Assembly (NCBI RefSeq): GCF_015326965.1
Contig: NZ_CP017659.1
Span: forward strand, 1,426,001 to 1,490,000
Origin: Paenibacillus sp. JZ16
Lineage (GTDB): Bacteria; Bacillota; Bacilli; Paenibacillales; Paenibacillaceae
Reading direction: 5' to 3'
Length of the DNA stretch: 64,000 nt
Of the stretch, positions 51,910-59,804 are shown piece by piece. Within the stretch, counting starts at the first letter, position 1. Each line of letters opens with the position of its first letter. Under the pieces are notes generated by a model. That model saw only the letters and a list, made by a program, of their open reading frames with translations. It had not been told where the DNA came from and searched no databases. The position numbers and the translations under genes were made by a program.

Positions 51910-51944
51910 ACCCACCTTCGGCGCTAACCTTGGGGTGGGTTTTT
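51910..51944 (+). terminator. Terminator of the antisense RNA
   Basis: The stem ACCCACC/GGTGGGT is followed by TTTTTAC on the plus strand. Confidence 0.7.
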
Positions 51945-52038
51945 ACTTTCTCTTGTTGTTCGAATTGATGTATGTTAAAAGTGCAAGGATAAACGATCCA
52001 AACAGAAACATGATCGTCAACGCATCTTTAATTTCCAT
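51943..52038 (-). CDS. Putative holin-like toxin, type I toxin-antitoxin (31 aa)
   Basis: A 31-residue peptide (MEIKDALTIMFLFGSF...INSNNKRK) with one membrane helix and a basic tail. This is the pattern of the putative holin-like toxin family (TxpA/BsrG-type). A very strong AAAGGAGGTG site lies 5 bases before the ATG, and an extended -10 promoter (TGGTATAAT) lies upstream. A convergent RNA candidate overlaps its 3' region. High expression would disturb the membrane; the antisense RNA would trigger mRNA decay. It sits at the edge of the AT-rich island, with no prophage nearby. Confidence 0.75.
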   Translation of the reverse strand: MEIKDALTIMFLFGSFILALLTYINSNNKRK

Positions 52039-52096
52039 GGCTTCACCTCCTTTCGAAGGGAAACCATGCCCACCCAAGATTCAATTGTCTTTCCTT

Positions 52097-52105
52097 ATTA
52101 TACCA
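52097..52105 (-). promoter_or_regulatory. Extended -10 promoter of the toxin gene
   Basis: TGGTATAAT is on the minus strand, ~60 bases before the toxin ATG, leaving a leader that includes the strong ribosome site. A TTCATC 17 bases farther upstream can serve as a weak -35. Confidence 0.6.
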
Positions 52106-52257
52106 TCATCTACCAATGAGATGAAGAACGATTGTTCGGTTTTTTTACTCAATCTTACATCCGTTGATTTCATCTAACGTTGTAAGTATTCACGAACCCG
52201 AAAGGCTTAAAGGAGCGAATGCGACTATTGTGCGGCATGAATTTCCGATAACTCCAT

Positions 52258-52301
52258 ATCCACGAACTTCGCAAATCGCCATCGCAATGAGAATCCACGA
52301 A
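52258..52301. repeat. Short direct repeat in the intergenic region
   Basis: ATCCACGAA occurs at 52258-52266 and 52293-52301, with related flanks (CTTCGC and GTTCAT). The segment 52195-52330 has no gene and looks like a dispersed intergenic repeat. Other copies, if any, are outside this window. Confidence 0.35.
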
Positions 52302-52341
52302 GTTCATAGACACTACTGAGCTCACTCCATTTACCGAAACT

Positions 52342-53106
52342 CTAGATTCCCACCATCACATTCCCGCCACACACTGGAATATATGCCCCGGTAATAAACG
52401 ACGACAAGTCCGAAGCCAGGAATGCCACGGCATTGGCAATCTCCTGGTCCGTTCCGCGGCGCTTCAATGGAACGGAGGCCTCATAGGAGGCGCTGTGCTC
52501 GGTTCCGTTCTCCCGATCGCGGTCGCTGATCGTCCAGCCCGGCGCGACCTGGTTGACGGTGATCCCGTGCTCGCCGATCTCTTTGGCGAGCACGCGGTAG
52601 ACACCGTCCATGCCGCGTTTTCCCGCAACATAAGCCGATTGGCTCGGGAAGTTTTGGATCGAACATTCGGTATTGATCCCGATGAACCGGCCGCCTTGAC
52701 GCTCGATCATGGCAGGAACAAAAGCTTTCGCCAGGTAGACGCTTTGCATGACACAGGATTGGAACTGACTCTCATAATCTTCCGGCGCTTGCTGCAAGAC
52801 GGATGTCCATTGATAGGATTCGACGGCATTGGCAACAATGATATGGGGCAGCACGCCGAAGTGTGCAAGCACCGCATCCCGCATGGCATTCACGGAAGCT
52901 TGATCCGTCACATCGGCTTGCACCGGGAAAGCCCGTCTTCCCATCGACTCTACTTCGCGCTGAAGCTCTTCTGCCTTGGCTTGGCTCCCCCGGTAATGGA
53001 TAACCACATCCGCGCCGCATTCCGCCAAGGTTCTGACCATGACACGCCCTAATTGGCCTGCGGCTCCCGTAATTAACGCAATTTTATCCGTCAAATCCAT
53101 CTTCAT
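52342..53106 (-). CDS. SDR-family NAD(P)-dependent oxidoreductase
   Basis: A 254-residue short-chain dehydrogenase. The cofactor loop is ITGAAGQLGRVMV, then IVANAVES (variant of NNAG), and the catalytic YxxxK is in SAYVAGKRGM near residue 158, with Ser from NTECS. The C-terminal PVCGGNVMVGI pattern resembles 3-oxoacyl-ACP-reductase-like SDRs. GAGGAG lies 10 bases upstream of the ATG. The substrate is unknown. Its GC content is higher than that of the preceding island and marks its right edge. Confidence 0.9.
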   Translation of the reverse strand: MKMDLTDKIALITGAAGQLGRVMVRTLAECGADVVIHYRGSQAKAEELQREVESMGRRAFPVQADVTDQASVNAMRDAVLAHFGVLPHIIVANAVESYQWTSVLQQAPEDYESQFQSCVMQSVYLAKAFVPAMIERQGGRFIGINTECSIQNFPSQSAYVAGKRGMDGVYRVLAKEIGEHGITVNQVAPGWTISDRDRENGTEHSASYEASVPLKRRGTDQEIANAVAFLASDLSSFITGAYIPVCGGNVMVGI

Positions 53107-53188
53107 TGTTCATTCGCTCCTCTACCGTTTGACTGGTTATTTTCGCCTATCATACCATAATCACCTACCGCCAGACATGACAAAAAAA

Positions 53189-53210
53189 GACCAGAATCGA
53201 ACTCCTGGTC
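53189..53210 (-). terminator. Terminator after the SPL-family gene
   Basis: GACCAG/CTGGTC hairpin followed by T7 on the minus strand, 73 bases past the stop at 53284. Confidence 0.75.
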
Positions 53211-53283
53211 CTCTGCCTAAACCTATCATAATCTATCTAATCCACGGATCACGGATCCTCTTCTAAACTTGCCAACCTAAACC

Positions 53284-54111
53284 TTAAGGTTCAAAACCCT
53301 TCTGGCTCACAAACAACTGCTCCTCCGGAAACTCCCGGCTAAATCGATAGTAGACCGTTCGATAAGCAGCGGGGTCGTACCATTCCTGCTCCCCAAGCTC
53401 CTCGTACAGAGCCTGAACAGGCAGTCTTTTCGTACGTTTCCCGCCACTGCCATCCCCCATGAAATAATCGTCGATGCACACGCGATGAACGAGCGGCCGC
53501 AGGATCTGCGGGAAAGCCTCCGTGCTCGGAAGCACGGGGGCAATAGCTGCCTGAGCGGGAATCCCCGCGTCCCTCAGCAGCTCGAGGGTTTTCAGTCTCG
53601 CTTGGATCGGCGGCGCTGACGGCGTAAAATGCTTGCGTATCTCCTCGCGGTCCGTCTCGACCGTCATGCTTACCCGCACGCGTTCTCCCAACTGCTGCAG
53701 CAGATCAACATCCCGCCGGACCAACGGACTGCGCGTCTGTACGAGCAGAAAATCCGGGGGTTCGCTGACCATCACCTCAAGCAATGCGCGTGTCACTTCT
53801 TCCTTGGCCTCAACCGGCTGGTAAGGATCGGTGCTGGAAGACATGAAAATCGTGACAGGTCCCTTGGACTTGGCACGCTTCAGTTCTTTTCGGAGGATAG
53901 CAGCAGATTCAACCTTAACGTCAACCCAGCTTCCCCATTCCTGATTGCGGAATATCGATACCGGCATTTGCCGGACATAGCAATAAGAACAAGCGAAGGT
54001 GCAGCCCGTATACGGATTCAAGGTATGGCTGTATCCATTCAGGAATCCCGTTCCTTTATTGAGCAGGGTCTTCGGCGTTTTGTAGAGCACTTCTTGTTTC
54101 ACCTGGGACAC
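53284..54111 (-). CDS. SPL-family radical SAM protein
   Basis: A 275-residue radical SAM enzyme resembling the spore-photoproduct-lyase-like/Rv2578c group. The [4Fe-4S] motif CTFACSYCYV (CxxxCxxC) is near residue 36, followed by VTIFMSSSTDPYQPVE and a TIM-barrel core. It lacks the long N-terminal region and C-terminal Cys context of true SplB, so photoproduct repair is not implied. The GTG at 54111 has AGGA five bases upstream. It adjoins the alkylation-repair cluster, but is separated by a 77-base gap. Confidence 0.83.
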   Translation of the reverse strand: MSQVKQEVLYKTPKTLLNKGTGFLNGYSHTLNPYTGCTFACSYCYVRQMPVSIFRNQEWGSWVDVKVESAAILRKELKRAKSKGPVTIFMSSSTDPYQPVEAKEEVTRALLEVMVSEPPDFLLVQTRSPLVRRDVDLLQQLGERVRVSMTVETDREEIRKHFTPSAPPIQARLKTLELLRDAGIPAQAAIAPVLPSTEAFPQILRPLVHRVCIDDYFMGDGSGGKRTKRLPVQALYEELGEQEWYDPAAYRTVYYRFSREFPEEQLFVSQKGFEP

Positions 54112-54188
54112 CCCATTCCTACACTTTCTTCTATTATACTATTTCTCTCCTCACATCCCATAATGAATGAGTGGACACACGCGCCCCT

Positions 54189-54902
54189 CTACTTGGCATC
54201 ATGAAAAATAATCCCGAGGCTGTATCGGGTCCCCGACGTAATGGTGCCGACGCCATGCCGGAGCGTGGTCCGGTAATACCCTCGCGTTCCCTGAACAGGA
54301 CGATGGTTGGTCGGAAAGATTAGACCCGCTCCTTGTTCCAACGTGATCACATGTCCCCGGCTCTGTGCCCGCGGCCGCTGCTCGATGAGCAGAAACTCTC
54401 CTCCCGTGTAATCGACTTCCTTCTCATTCAGAACAAACACTACTTGAAACGGGAAAAATTCATCTCCGTACAAATCCTGATGCAAGCAATTATAGCCGCC
54501 CTCTTCATATTTCAAAATCAACGGCGTCGAACGCTCTTGCCCCTGCGCATGGCACATGCCAAGAAACTCATCCAAGCTCACCGGATACCTCTCCTCATGT
54601 CCAAGCTGCGTCAACCAGCGGTTAGCGGTCAACGCTAGCTCAGGATAAAAGCCTTCCCGAAGCTGCTGCAGTGGTTCTGGCAGCGGAGCTTGATAATACT
54701 TGTACTCTCCTAGCCCAAACCGGTGCCTAGCCATATTGATCGTGCTGCGAAACCGCTCCTCTTCCGAATACGTGTTGATAATCTCCGCACACTCGTCAGG
54801 CAGCAGCACCTTTGGAACAACCGCATATCCCTGCTCATCCAAAGCTCCTTGTATCCCCGTCCAATCGAGCCCTGCTATTCGTTGCGGCAATGAATTAGGC
54901 AT
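54189..54902 (-). CDS. 2OG-Fe(II) oxygenase in the Ada operon
   Basis: A 237-residue Fe(II)/2-oxoglutarate dioxygenase with a jelly-roll fold. The metal ligands are HxD in NCLHQDLYGDEFFPFQ (His 141, Asp 143) and a distal His in TTLRHGVG (216). The 2OG-binding Arg is in GTRYSLGIIFHD (226). It shares 8 bases with the end of ogt, so it is translated from the same mRNA as the alkylation-repair genes. This suggests an oxidative demethylase role (AlkB-like in purpose), although the overall sequence is closer to prolyl-hydroxylase-like proteins than to AlkB. Confidence 0.83.
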   Translation of the reverse strand: MPNSLPQRIAGLDWTGIQGALDEQGYAVVPKVLLPDECAEIINTYSEEERFRSTINMARHRFGLGEYKYYQAPLPEPLQQLREGFYPELALTANRWLTQLGHEERYPVSLDEFLGMCHAQGQERSTPLILKYEEGGYNCLHQDLYGDEFFPFQVVFVLNEKEVDYTGGEFLLIEQRPRAQSRGHVITLEQGAGLIFPTNHRPVQGTRGYYRTTLRHGVGTITSGTRYSLGIIFHDAK

Positions 54903-55443
54903 TATTCACCTTCTCCCTCATCCTGGATCGCTCACCCTCAAGCTCCAGCAGCCGGGTCTTCATGGCAAGCCCACCGCGATACCCCGTCAATGCACCGCTT
55001 TTTCCAATTACCCGATGACAAGGCACGGTTATCAGCAGCGGATTAGCGCCTATAGCCGCTCCTACAGCTCGAACAGCTGCCGGCTTTCCAATCTGGTTGG
55101 CGATGTCCGAATACGTGAAGGTTTGTCCATACGGGATCTGGCACAGCGCATTCCATACCGCCATTTGAAACGCGGTCCCCTTATAATCCATAGCCACCTC
55201 AAACCGAGCGCGTTTCCCCTGAAAATACTCCACCAACTCGGCAGCATACGGCTGCATGGCTTCATCGTTCTGCACGAGTTCACAGCCAGGGAATTTCGCC
55301 TGTACCCAGTTCTCCAGCTCTGTTAAAGGTTTATCCGGTGATCCGACGTAACATAAGCCTTGCTCCGTCGCCGCGATGTATACGTTCCAGTTATCATGAC
55401 ACAGTTGGGTCCAGTTAATGGTAATCGAATGATTGGATTTCAT
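54895..55443 (-). CDS. ogt: Methylated-DNA-protein-cysteine methyltransferase
   Basis: A 182-residue suicide repair protein that moves methyl from O6-methylguanine to its own Cys. The active-site motif PCHRV is in LLITVPCHRVIGKSGALTGYRGG near residue 141, and the Arg finger and wing (GKPAAVRAVGAAIGANP) are present. The ATG at 55443 with GCGGAGGTG is the clear start and lies 29 bases inside adaA. It is the AdaB/Ogt partner of AdaA, as in B. subtilis adaAB. The downstream 2OG oxygenase overlaps its stop. Confidence 0.93.
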   Translation of the reverse strand: MKSNHSITINWTQLCHDNWNVYIAATEQGLCYVGSPDKPLTELENWVQAKFPGCELVQNDEAMQPYAAELVEYFQGKRARFEVAMDYKGTAFQMAVWNALCQIPYGQTFTYSDIANQIGKPAAVRAVGAAIGANPLLITVPCHRVIGKSGALTGYRGGLAMKTRLLELEGERSRMREKVNNA

Positions 55444-56026
55444 GATCTTGCACCTCCGCATTTGTATTTTTTAAATATTGCGCGCGATAACTAAGGGGCG
55501 TCATCCCCGTCTTCTTCTTAAACAACGTGATAAAATAAGCCGTATTCTCCATGCCCACCTTATGGCCGATATCCGAAATGGCCAAGCTGGAATTTGTCAG
55601 GAGCTCCTTGGCCTTGCCGATCCGGTAATCCTGAATGTATTCCATCGGGGTCTGACCTTTGACGCGCTTAAATATCCGGTGCAGATGGTACGGACTGCCG
55701 TGGCTCACATCGGCCAAGACATCAAGCGACAAATGATCTATATAGTGTTTATCGATATACTCGGTGACAAGTTCAATCCATTCATGGTCCGGTAAACGCT
55801 CGCCCGTCGGCTTGCACCTTTTGCATGGCCGGAAGCGCTCGGCTTTCGCTTCATCCGCCGATTGAAACACGCGCACATTTTCAAACTTCGGGGGTCTGGA
55901 TTTACAGGATGGCCTGCAGAAAATTTTCGTTGTCTGCACTGCATAGAAAAACTTGCCGTCACTATCCTTGTCGTTGTTGATAATGGCCTTCCACTGGGCT
56001 TCGGTCGGTTGTATTCGGTTTGCCAC
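55415..56026 (-). CDS. adaA: Ada-type methylphosphotriester sensor/transcription activator
   Basis: A 203-residue regulator. The N-terminal Ada zinc domain has Cys 37, 41, 68 and 71 (FCRPSCKSRPP ... FRPCKRCKP); Cys 37 accepts methyl from DNA phosphotriesters. The AraC double helix-turn-helix spans ~100-190 (LSLDVLADVSHGSPYHLHRIFK, AISDIGHKVGMENTAYFITLFK). Methylation turns it into an activator of the alkylation response. It is divergent from alkA across 141 bases, as in B. subtilis. The start is GTG with GGAGGTGAG. Confidence 0.92.
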   Translation of the reverse strand: MANRIQPTEAQWKAIINNDKDSDGKFFYAVQTTKIFCRPSCKSRPPKFENVRVFQSADEAKAERFRPCKRCKPTGERLPDHEWIELVTEYIDKHYIDHLSLDVLADVSHGSPYHLHRIFKRVKGQTPMEYIQDYRIGKAKELLTNSSLAISDIGHKVGMENTAYFITLFKKKTGMTPLSYRAQYLKNTNAEVQDHEIQSFDYH

Positions 56027-56167
56027 GTTTCCTCACCTCCGCTAACATTATAACCACAGGATAATCCTGTTGTACGCTTTTTGGAATAGAAGAGCAAGAT
56101 AACAAAATTATACGGTCTGCGTTTATGGTACAACTAGTATAGAAGAGTTCAAGCGCGAAAGGAAACG

Positions 56168-57154
56168 ATGAAGATGCAGGAGCCAAACCACAACCATGAC
56201 GATAAGCCATATACAATGGAGAATCATCTCCCCCGGGCCAGCTGGGAAGATCATGCCGGAGCCATCAGGCTGTTCGTACCGAAGGAGTTCAGTTTTACGG
56301 AGAACCTCAATTATTTGCAAAGATCGCCGAACGAATGTCTTTATCATATCCGGAATGACAGCATCTACCGGGCTATCCCACTTGAGGGTGACATCGCTGT
56401 GATTGAAGTCAGCGCGGAGCCTAAGGCGCAAGCCATCCTTGTTCGGTTTTTGGGGAATACGGCCCCCTCCGATCCCTGCAAGCGGGCGGAAGTAGCGGGT
56501 TATGTCCGGGACTGGTTCGATCTGAATACCGATCTCGTACCGTTCTATAACATGGCGGAAGCAGATCCATTGCTCAGTCAAGCCGTTCAATCCTTCTATG
56601 GACTTCGCAACATGGGCATTCCCGATCTGTTCGAAGCTTTGTGCTGGGGCATCCTGGGGCAGCAGATTAACCTGGCCTATGCCTATACGTTAAAAAGACG
56701 TTTCGTTGAAGCCTTCGGCCGCCGCGTGGAGTGTGAAGGAGAGGTTTATTGGATCTTCCCGAGACCTGAGGACATAGCACATCTGTTTGTTGAAGACCTG
56801 GACGGGCTTCGTATGACCGTAAAAAAAGGCGAGTATCTTATTGGAGTCGCTCAGCTTATGGTCGAAGGGAAATTGACGAAGGAGCAGCTGCTTGAAGCAG
56901 GCAGCTTGAAACAAGCGGAGAAACAATTAGTCAGCATCCGCGGGATCGGACCGTGGACGGCCAACTATGTGCTGATGCGCTGTTTGCGAATGCCGGCTGC
57001 ATTTCCTATCGATGATGTCGGTCTGCACAATGCCATCAAACATCTGCTCGGCTTGGAGGCGAAACCGACGAAGAAGGAAATACTGCAGCTATCGGCAGCA
57101 TGGGCGAACTGGGAATCCTACGCCACCTTTTATCTGTGGAGGTTTCTTTATTAA
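56168..57154 (+). CDS. alkA: DNA-3-methyladenine glycosylase II
   Basis: A 328-residue HhH-GPD glycosylase that removes alkylated bases. The helix-hairpin-helix is VSIRGIGPWTANYVLMR near residue 257, and the catalytic Asp is in FPIDDVGLHNAIK near 277. An N-terminal AlkA-type domain is present. AAAGGAAACG precedes the ATG. The divergent arrangement with adaA-ogt predicts co-induction by methylated AdaA. Confidence 0.92.
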   Translation: MKMQEPNHNHDDKPYTMENHLPRASWEDHAGAIRLFVPKEFSFTENLNYLQRSPNECLYHIRNDSIYRAIPLEGDIAVIEVSAEPKAQAILVRFLGNTAPSDPCKRAEVAGYVRDWFDLNTDLVPFYNMAEADPLLSQAVQSFYGLRNMGIPDLFEALCWGILGQQINLAYAYTLKRRFVEAFGRRVECEGEVYWIFPRPEDIAHLFVEDLDGLRMTVKKGEYLIGVAQLMVEGKLTKEQLLEAGSLKQAEKQLVSIRGIGPWTANYVLMRCLRMPAAFPIDDVGLHNAIKHLLGLEAKPTKKEILQLSAAWANWESYATFYLWRFLY

Positions 57155-57170
57155 TAGTCCAAACGAATAA

Positions 57171-57220
57171 AGAGGAGGTCTCCCACTTCTGCCATGACAG
57201 ACAGCAGGAAGACCTCCTCT
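57171..57220. terminator. Terminator between alkA and the secreted protein gene
   Basis: Stem AGAGGAGGTCT/AGACCTCCTCT with a structured loop. The T-rich side (TTTATTCGTTT) is on the minus strand; it lies between convergent genes. Confidence 0.7.
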
Positions 57221-57249
57221 GATTAGCACATCGCTGATTCGAGAATCAA

Positions 57250-57723
57250 CTACTCGATGAAATACAATTTGCCGTCAACCTCGAGTGAGATCGCGGATTG
57301 CGACAAATCGTCCTTAAGCTTCTTCGCATAGTCCACCACTTGATTAAGCGAGTCCTTATCAAGCTTCTCGGCAAACGCGTACACGATCGTTACTTTTTCC
57401 TTGATCAGGGTTTTGTTATTGTCCACCCATGCCCCTTCGCCCGGAATCGCAGTTGCCCCGCCAAACCAGCCGGACAGCTTCGTCAGCGTTTGGTCGACAA
57501 ACTTCTGATGAGCTGCATCCGTAATCGGAATGTCACCCTTTACCGTTGAAGGCACGTAAATCTTAACGACATGATCCAAGTGGAACTGATCGTTCAGCGC
57601 GCTCTGTGTAATGGCGGTTGCCGTTGGATTGCCCTCTGCGCTGAAAGACTGCTGAACCGGTACTACGATAAGTGTTAACAATAATGCCGCTGCGAATGCG
57701 ATAAGCCAACCTTTTCTCTTCAT
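57250..57723 (-). CDS. Secreted protein, DUF3574-like
   Basis: A 157-residue exported protein. The signal peptide (residues ~1-30; GWLIAFAAALLLTLIVV...SFSA) precedes a domain (VKIYVPSTVKGDIPITDAAHQKFVDQTLTKL, VTIVYAFAEKLDKDSLNQVVDYAKKL) that resembles DUF3574, of unknown function. I prefer the ATG at 57723 (spacing 8 from GGAG) over the ATG two codons upstream, which is too close. Confidence 0.72.
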   Translation of the reverse strand: MKRKGWLIAFAAALLLTLIVVPVQQSFSAEGNPTATAITQSALNDQFHLDHVVKIYVPSTVKGDIPITDAAHQKFVDQTLTKLSGWFGGATAIPGEGAWVDNNKTLIKEKVTIVYAFAEKLDKDSLNQVVDYAKKLKDDLSQSAISLEVDGKLYFIE

Positions 57724-57948
57724 GCCCATTTCTCCTTTATGTATGGTCTCGTGTCCCGTACAAGCATGGCATTTCTGTTGTCCAGTGCAACCTTCCTGCC
57801 ATCCGCACGATACAGACTAGCACATATTATATACTGGCCTTTTCTTATCAGCTATGGGACATACGGATTATATTATGCGGAATCATGCAAAAAAGCCGAT
57901 ATTCCCGATAAACAAACTACGAGAATTCGACTTTTAATGAATACATCG

Positions 57949-58995
57949 CTATTTTAGCGTCCCGATCCAAGATAAACTCTCCACTGATCGATGATCCATA
58001 CTTCCATTCAAAATAGCTTGAACATCATGCAGCGTATCCTGCAAATGCACCCGCTCGCCCGGTAAACCGGTATAAGCCTCCGCAACGTAAAAAGGCTGCG
58101 TCAGATACGCCTCAAGCCGTGCTCCCCGCTCATAAACCTCTGTCTCGGATGCCGGAATGGCCTGCAATCCTCGTACTTGAACCAGTGAACGCAGCTCGCG
58201 ATAACGGCGCAGCAGCTTCTGGGCCCGCTGTTGGACCGCTAAATGAACCTGCTCCAGGTGCACGCCTTCCGATACGGAAGAGGTAGAGTATAACGGGTTT
58301 ACGGCAGGAAACATATGTCTTGCCGCCAGATCGGCATCGAAATACCACAGTGTCTCCAGCGGGCCGTAAGGCATGTCTTCATCCACAGCCGCACCTTTGA
58401 GGTCCACAAGAAACGTCGTGATGTGCTGTATGCCCTCTTCTTGAAAACGTTCCTGAAGATCATAGATTTTGCCGGTCAAGACGTGCTCCCTGTCCGCTGC
58501 AAACACAATCTCATGATCGGTATTCGCATTCGCCACAATGGAATAGGTTTCTTCTATAGAATAAGCTACCCGTTCTACGTCATTCAGCATGTCCTGCAGC
58601 TCTGGATATTCGCCTTCCGGCTTTAGCAAAATCGTCATATACCCTTCCTGCTTGAAGTGATGAAACAACTCACCAAGCAGCACCAGTTGGCCCATTCCGG
58701 GACGGGCGACCAGACCTACGGTACCCCCTTTTGCCAAAGGAGCAAATAGATCAAGCGGTTTGATGCCGGTTTCAATCATCTCCACACTTTCTCCACGCAG
58801 AATCAGTTCATCCAGACTGCATTTTGCCAGAGATGCCAATGCGGCAATGGTGCGGACTTCCGCCCGACCAACGGGAATTTTCCCTGTACATAGGTTGGAG
58901 ACCGTGGCCGGCCGTAATCCCACGGATTTGGCTGCGCTGGTCAGGTTCGGAACTCTTTGTCGTAAAAGTGATACATTCAGCTTCAGATTGTCCAA
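57949..58995 (-). CDS. HTH domain fused to an F1-ATPase beta-subunit-like body (degenerate Walker A)
   Basis: A 348-residue fusion. Residues ~18-66 form an XRE-like helix-turn-helix (SAAKSVGLRPATVSNLCTGK). From residue ~74 the sequence follows ATP synthase beta: IETGIKPLDLFAPLAKGGTVGL (AtpD ETGIKVIDLLAPYxKGG), WYFDADLAARHMFPAVNPLYSTSS near 217-240, and LTQPFYVAEAYTGLPGERVHLQDT near 298-321, as in the AtpD C-terminus. The phosphate loop reads GLVARPGMGQL instead of GLFGGAGVGKT, so the Walker A Lys and Thr are gone. The N-terminal beta-barrel of AtpD is replaced by the HTH. It probably acts as a regulator rather than a rotary ATPase. The start is TTG with AAGGGTG. Confidence 0.8.
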   Translation of the reverse strand: MDNLKLNVSLLRQRVPNLTSAAKSVGLRPATVSNLCTGKIPVGRAEVRTIAALASLAKCSLDELILRGESVEMIETGIKPLDLFAPLAKGGTVGLVARPGMGQLVLLGELFHHFKQEGYMTILLKPEGEYPELQDMLNDVERVAYSIEETYSIVANANTDHEIVFAADREHVLTGKIYDLQERFQEEGIQHITTFLVDLKGAAVDEDMPYGPLETLWYFDADLAARHMFPAVNPLYSTSSVSEGVHLEQVHLAVQQRAQKLLRRYRELRSLVQVRGLQAIPASETEVYERGARLEAYLTQPFYVAEAYTGLPGERVHLQDTLHDVQAILNGSMDHRSVESLSWIGTLK

Positions 58996-59010
58996 GTGCG
59001 TACACCCTTT

Positions 59011-59763
59011 TTAAGTGATTGATTGATGGTTCTTCCTAATCTTTTTCAGAAAAGAGTCTGCGGTGCGGACAAACAAATCCACATCCGGTTCAAAAATATT
59101 GTGATCGTGCTCCTCGAACGCTACAATGATTGCCTGAGGCAACGCAAGCTTATATTGTTCCACTGCTTCTAATGATAACCCGGGATGTGGTTTTACGCCA
59201 CGGATAATAAGGACCGGGCAAGTCAGTCTAGTTAGGTCGTTCCACATTTCGACCTTAGCCGATTCCTGCTGCAGTGCCTGTAAAGCCGATATTTTCATTC
59301 GGTCAGACAGCTTCTTTCCTCTCCAAGGGGGCAGCGACGTGAAGAACTCCACCCATCCCGCAGGCAGCTCGGTATGAACCGCAGGATAGTCCCCGATGAT
59401 CAAACCTTGAATGCGTTCCGGATTCTGAACGGCGTAGCCTAATTGATAGGACACCCCTCGAGAATATCCCATGAGTACGAAATGCTCAAGTTCAAGATGA
59501 CGAATCGCCGCATCAATGTCGCTGATATGGTCTTCGAGCGTATAACCCGAAGCAGGCGAGTCACTTCGGCCCCGGCCGCGAAGCGTGATGATAACAATAT
59601 GCCTGGGCGACAGCTTTTCCATAATGGCGATATAATCCTCAGCCGACTCGGACAGTCCCGGGATGACGACCAGTGAGGTTTGTTCGTTCCTAAGATCCCG
59701 ATGTACCTCCGTCACATGAATATGTACCCCTTGGTTATTGACCATGGTCTCGTATAACTGCAT
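59011..59763 (-). CDS. Alpha/beta hydrolase
   Basis: A 250-residue alpha/beta-hydrolase-fold enzyme. The nucleophile elbow is LMGYSRGVSYQ (Ser near residue 102), the oxyanion region is PGLSESAEDY, and the likely acid and His are in LIIRGVKPHPG and EEHDHNIF. AAGGAGG precedes the ATG. It is co-transcribed with the formamidase-like gene upstream (41-base gap) and the HTH/AtpD-like gene downstream (15-base gap). The substrate is unknown; an ester or amide in the same pathway is plausible. Confidence 0.88.
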   Translation of the reverse strand: MQLYETMVNNQGVHIHVTEVHRDLRNEQTSLVVIPGLSESAEDYIAIMEKLSPRHIVIITLRGRGRSDSPASGYTLEDHISDIDAAIRHLELEHFVLMGYSRGVSYQLGYAVQNPERIQGLIIGDYPAVHTELPAGWVEFFTSLPPWRGKKLSDRMKISALQALQQESAKVEMWNDLTRLTCPVLIIRGVKPHPGLSLEAVEQYKLALPQAIIVAFEEHDHNIFEPDVDLFVRTADSFLKKIRKNHQSIT

Positions 59764-59804
59764 GCATTAGACCTCCTTAAAAATTTTCATTTATCTATGA
59801 AGTG

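Larger units (their letters stand above)
51832..51947 (+). ncRNA. Candidate antisense antitoxin RNA (RatA-like arrangement)
   Basis: A ~115-base RNA is predicted from a promoter at 51796-51824 to a terminator at 51910-51944, with a 5' hairpin at 51837-51860. It has no protein-coding frame with a ribosome site and is complementary to the 3' untranslated region of the 31-aa toxin mRNA. This convergent overlap is how RatA silences txpA. It is predicted from layout only. Confidence 0.5.

Noticed and set aside
56147..56163. Sequence resembling the E. coli Ada box (AGTTCAAGCGCGAA)
   Set aside because: The match needs a gap and it overlaps the alkA ribosome-site region, where an activator site is unlikely.
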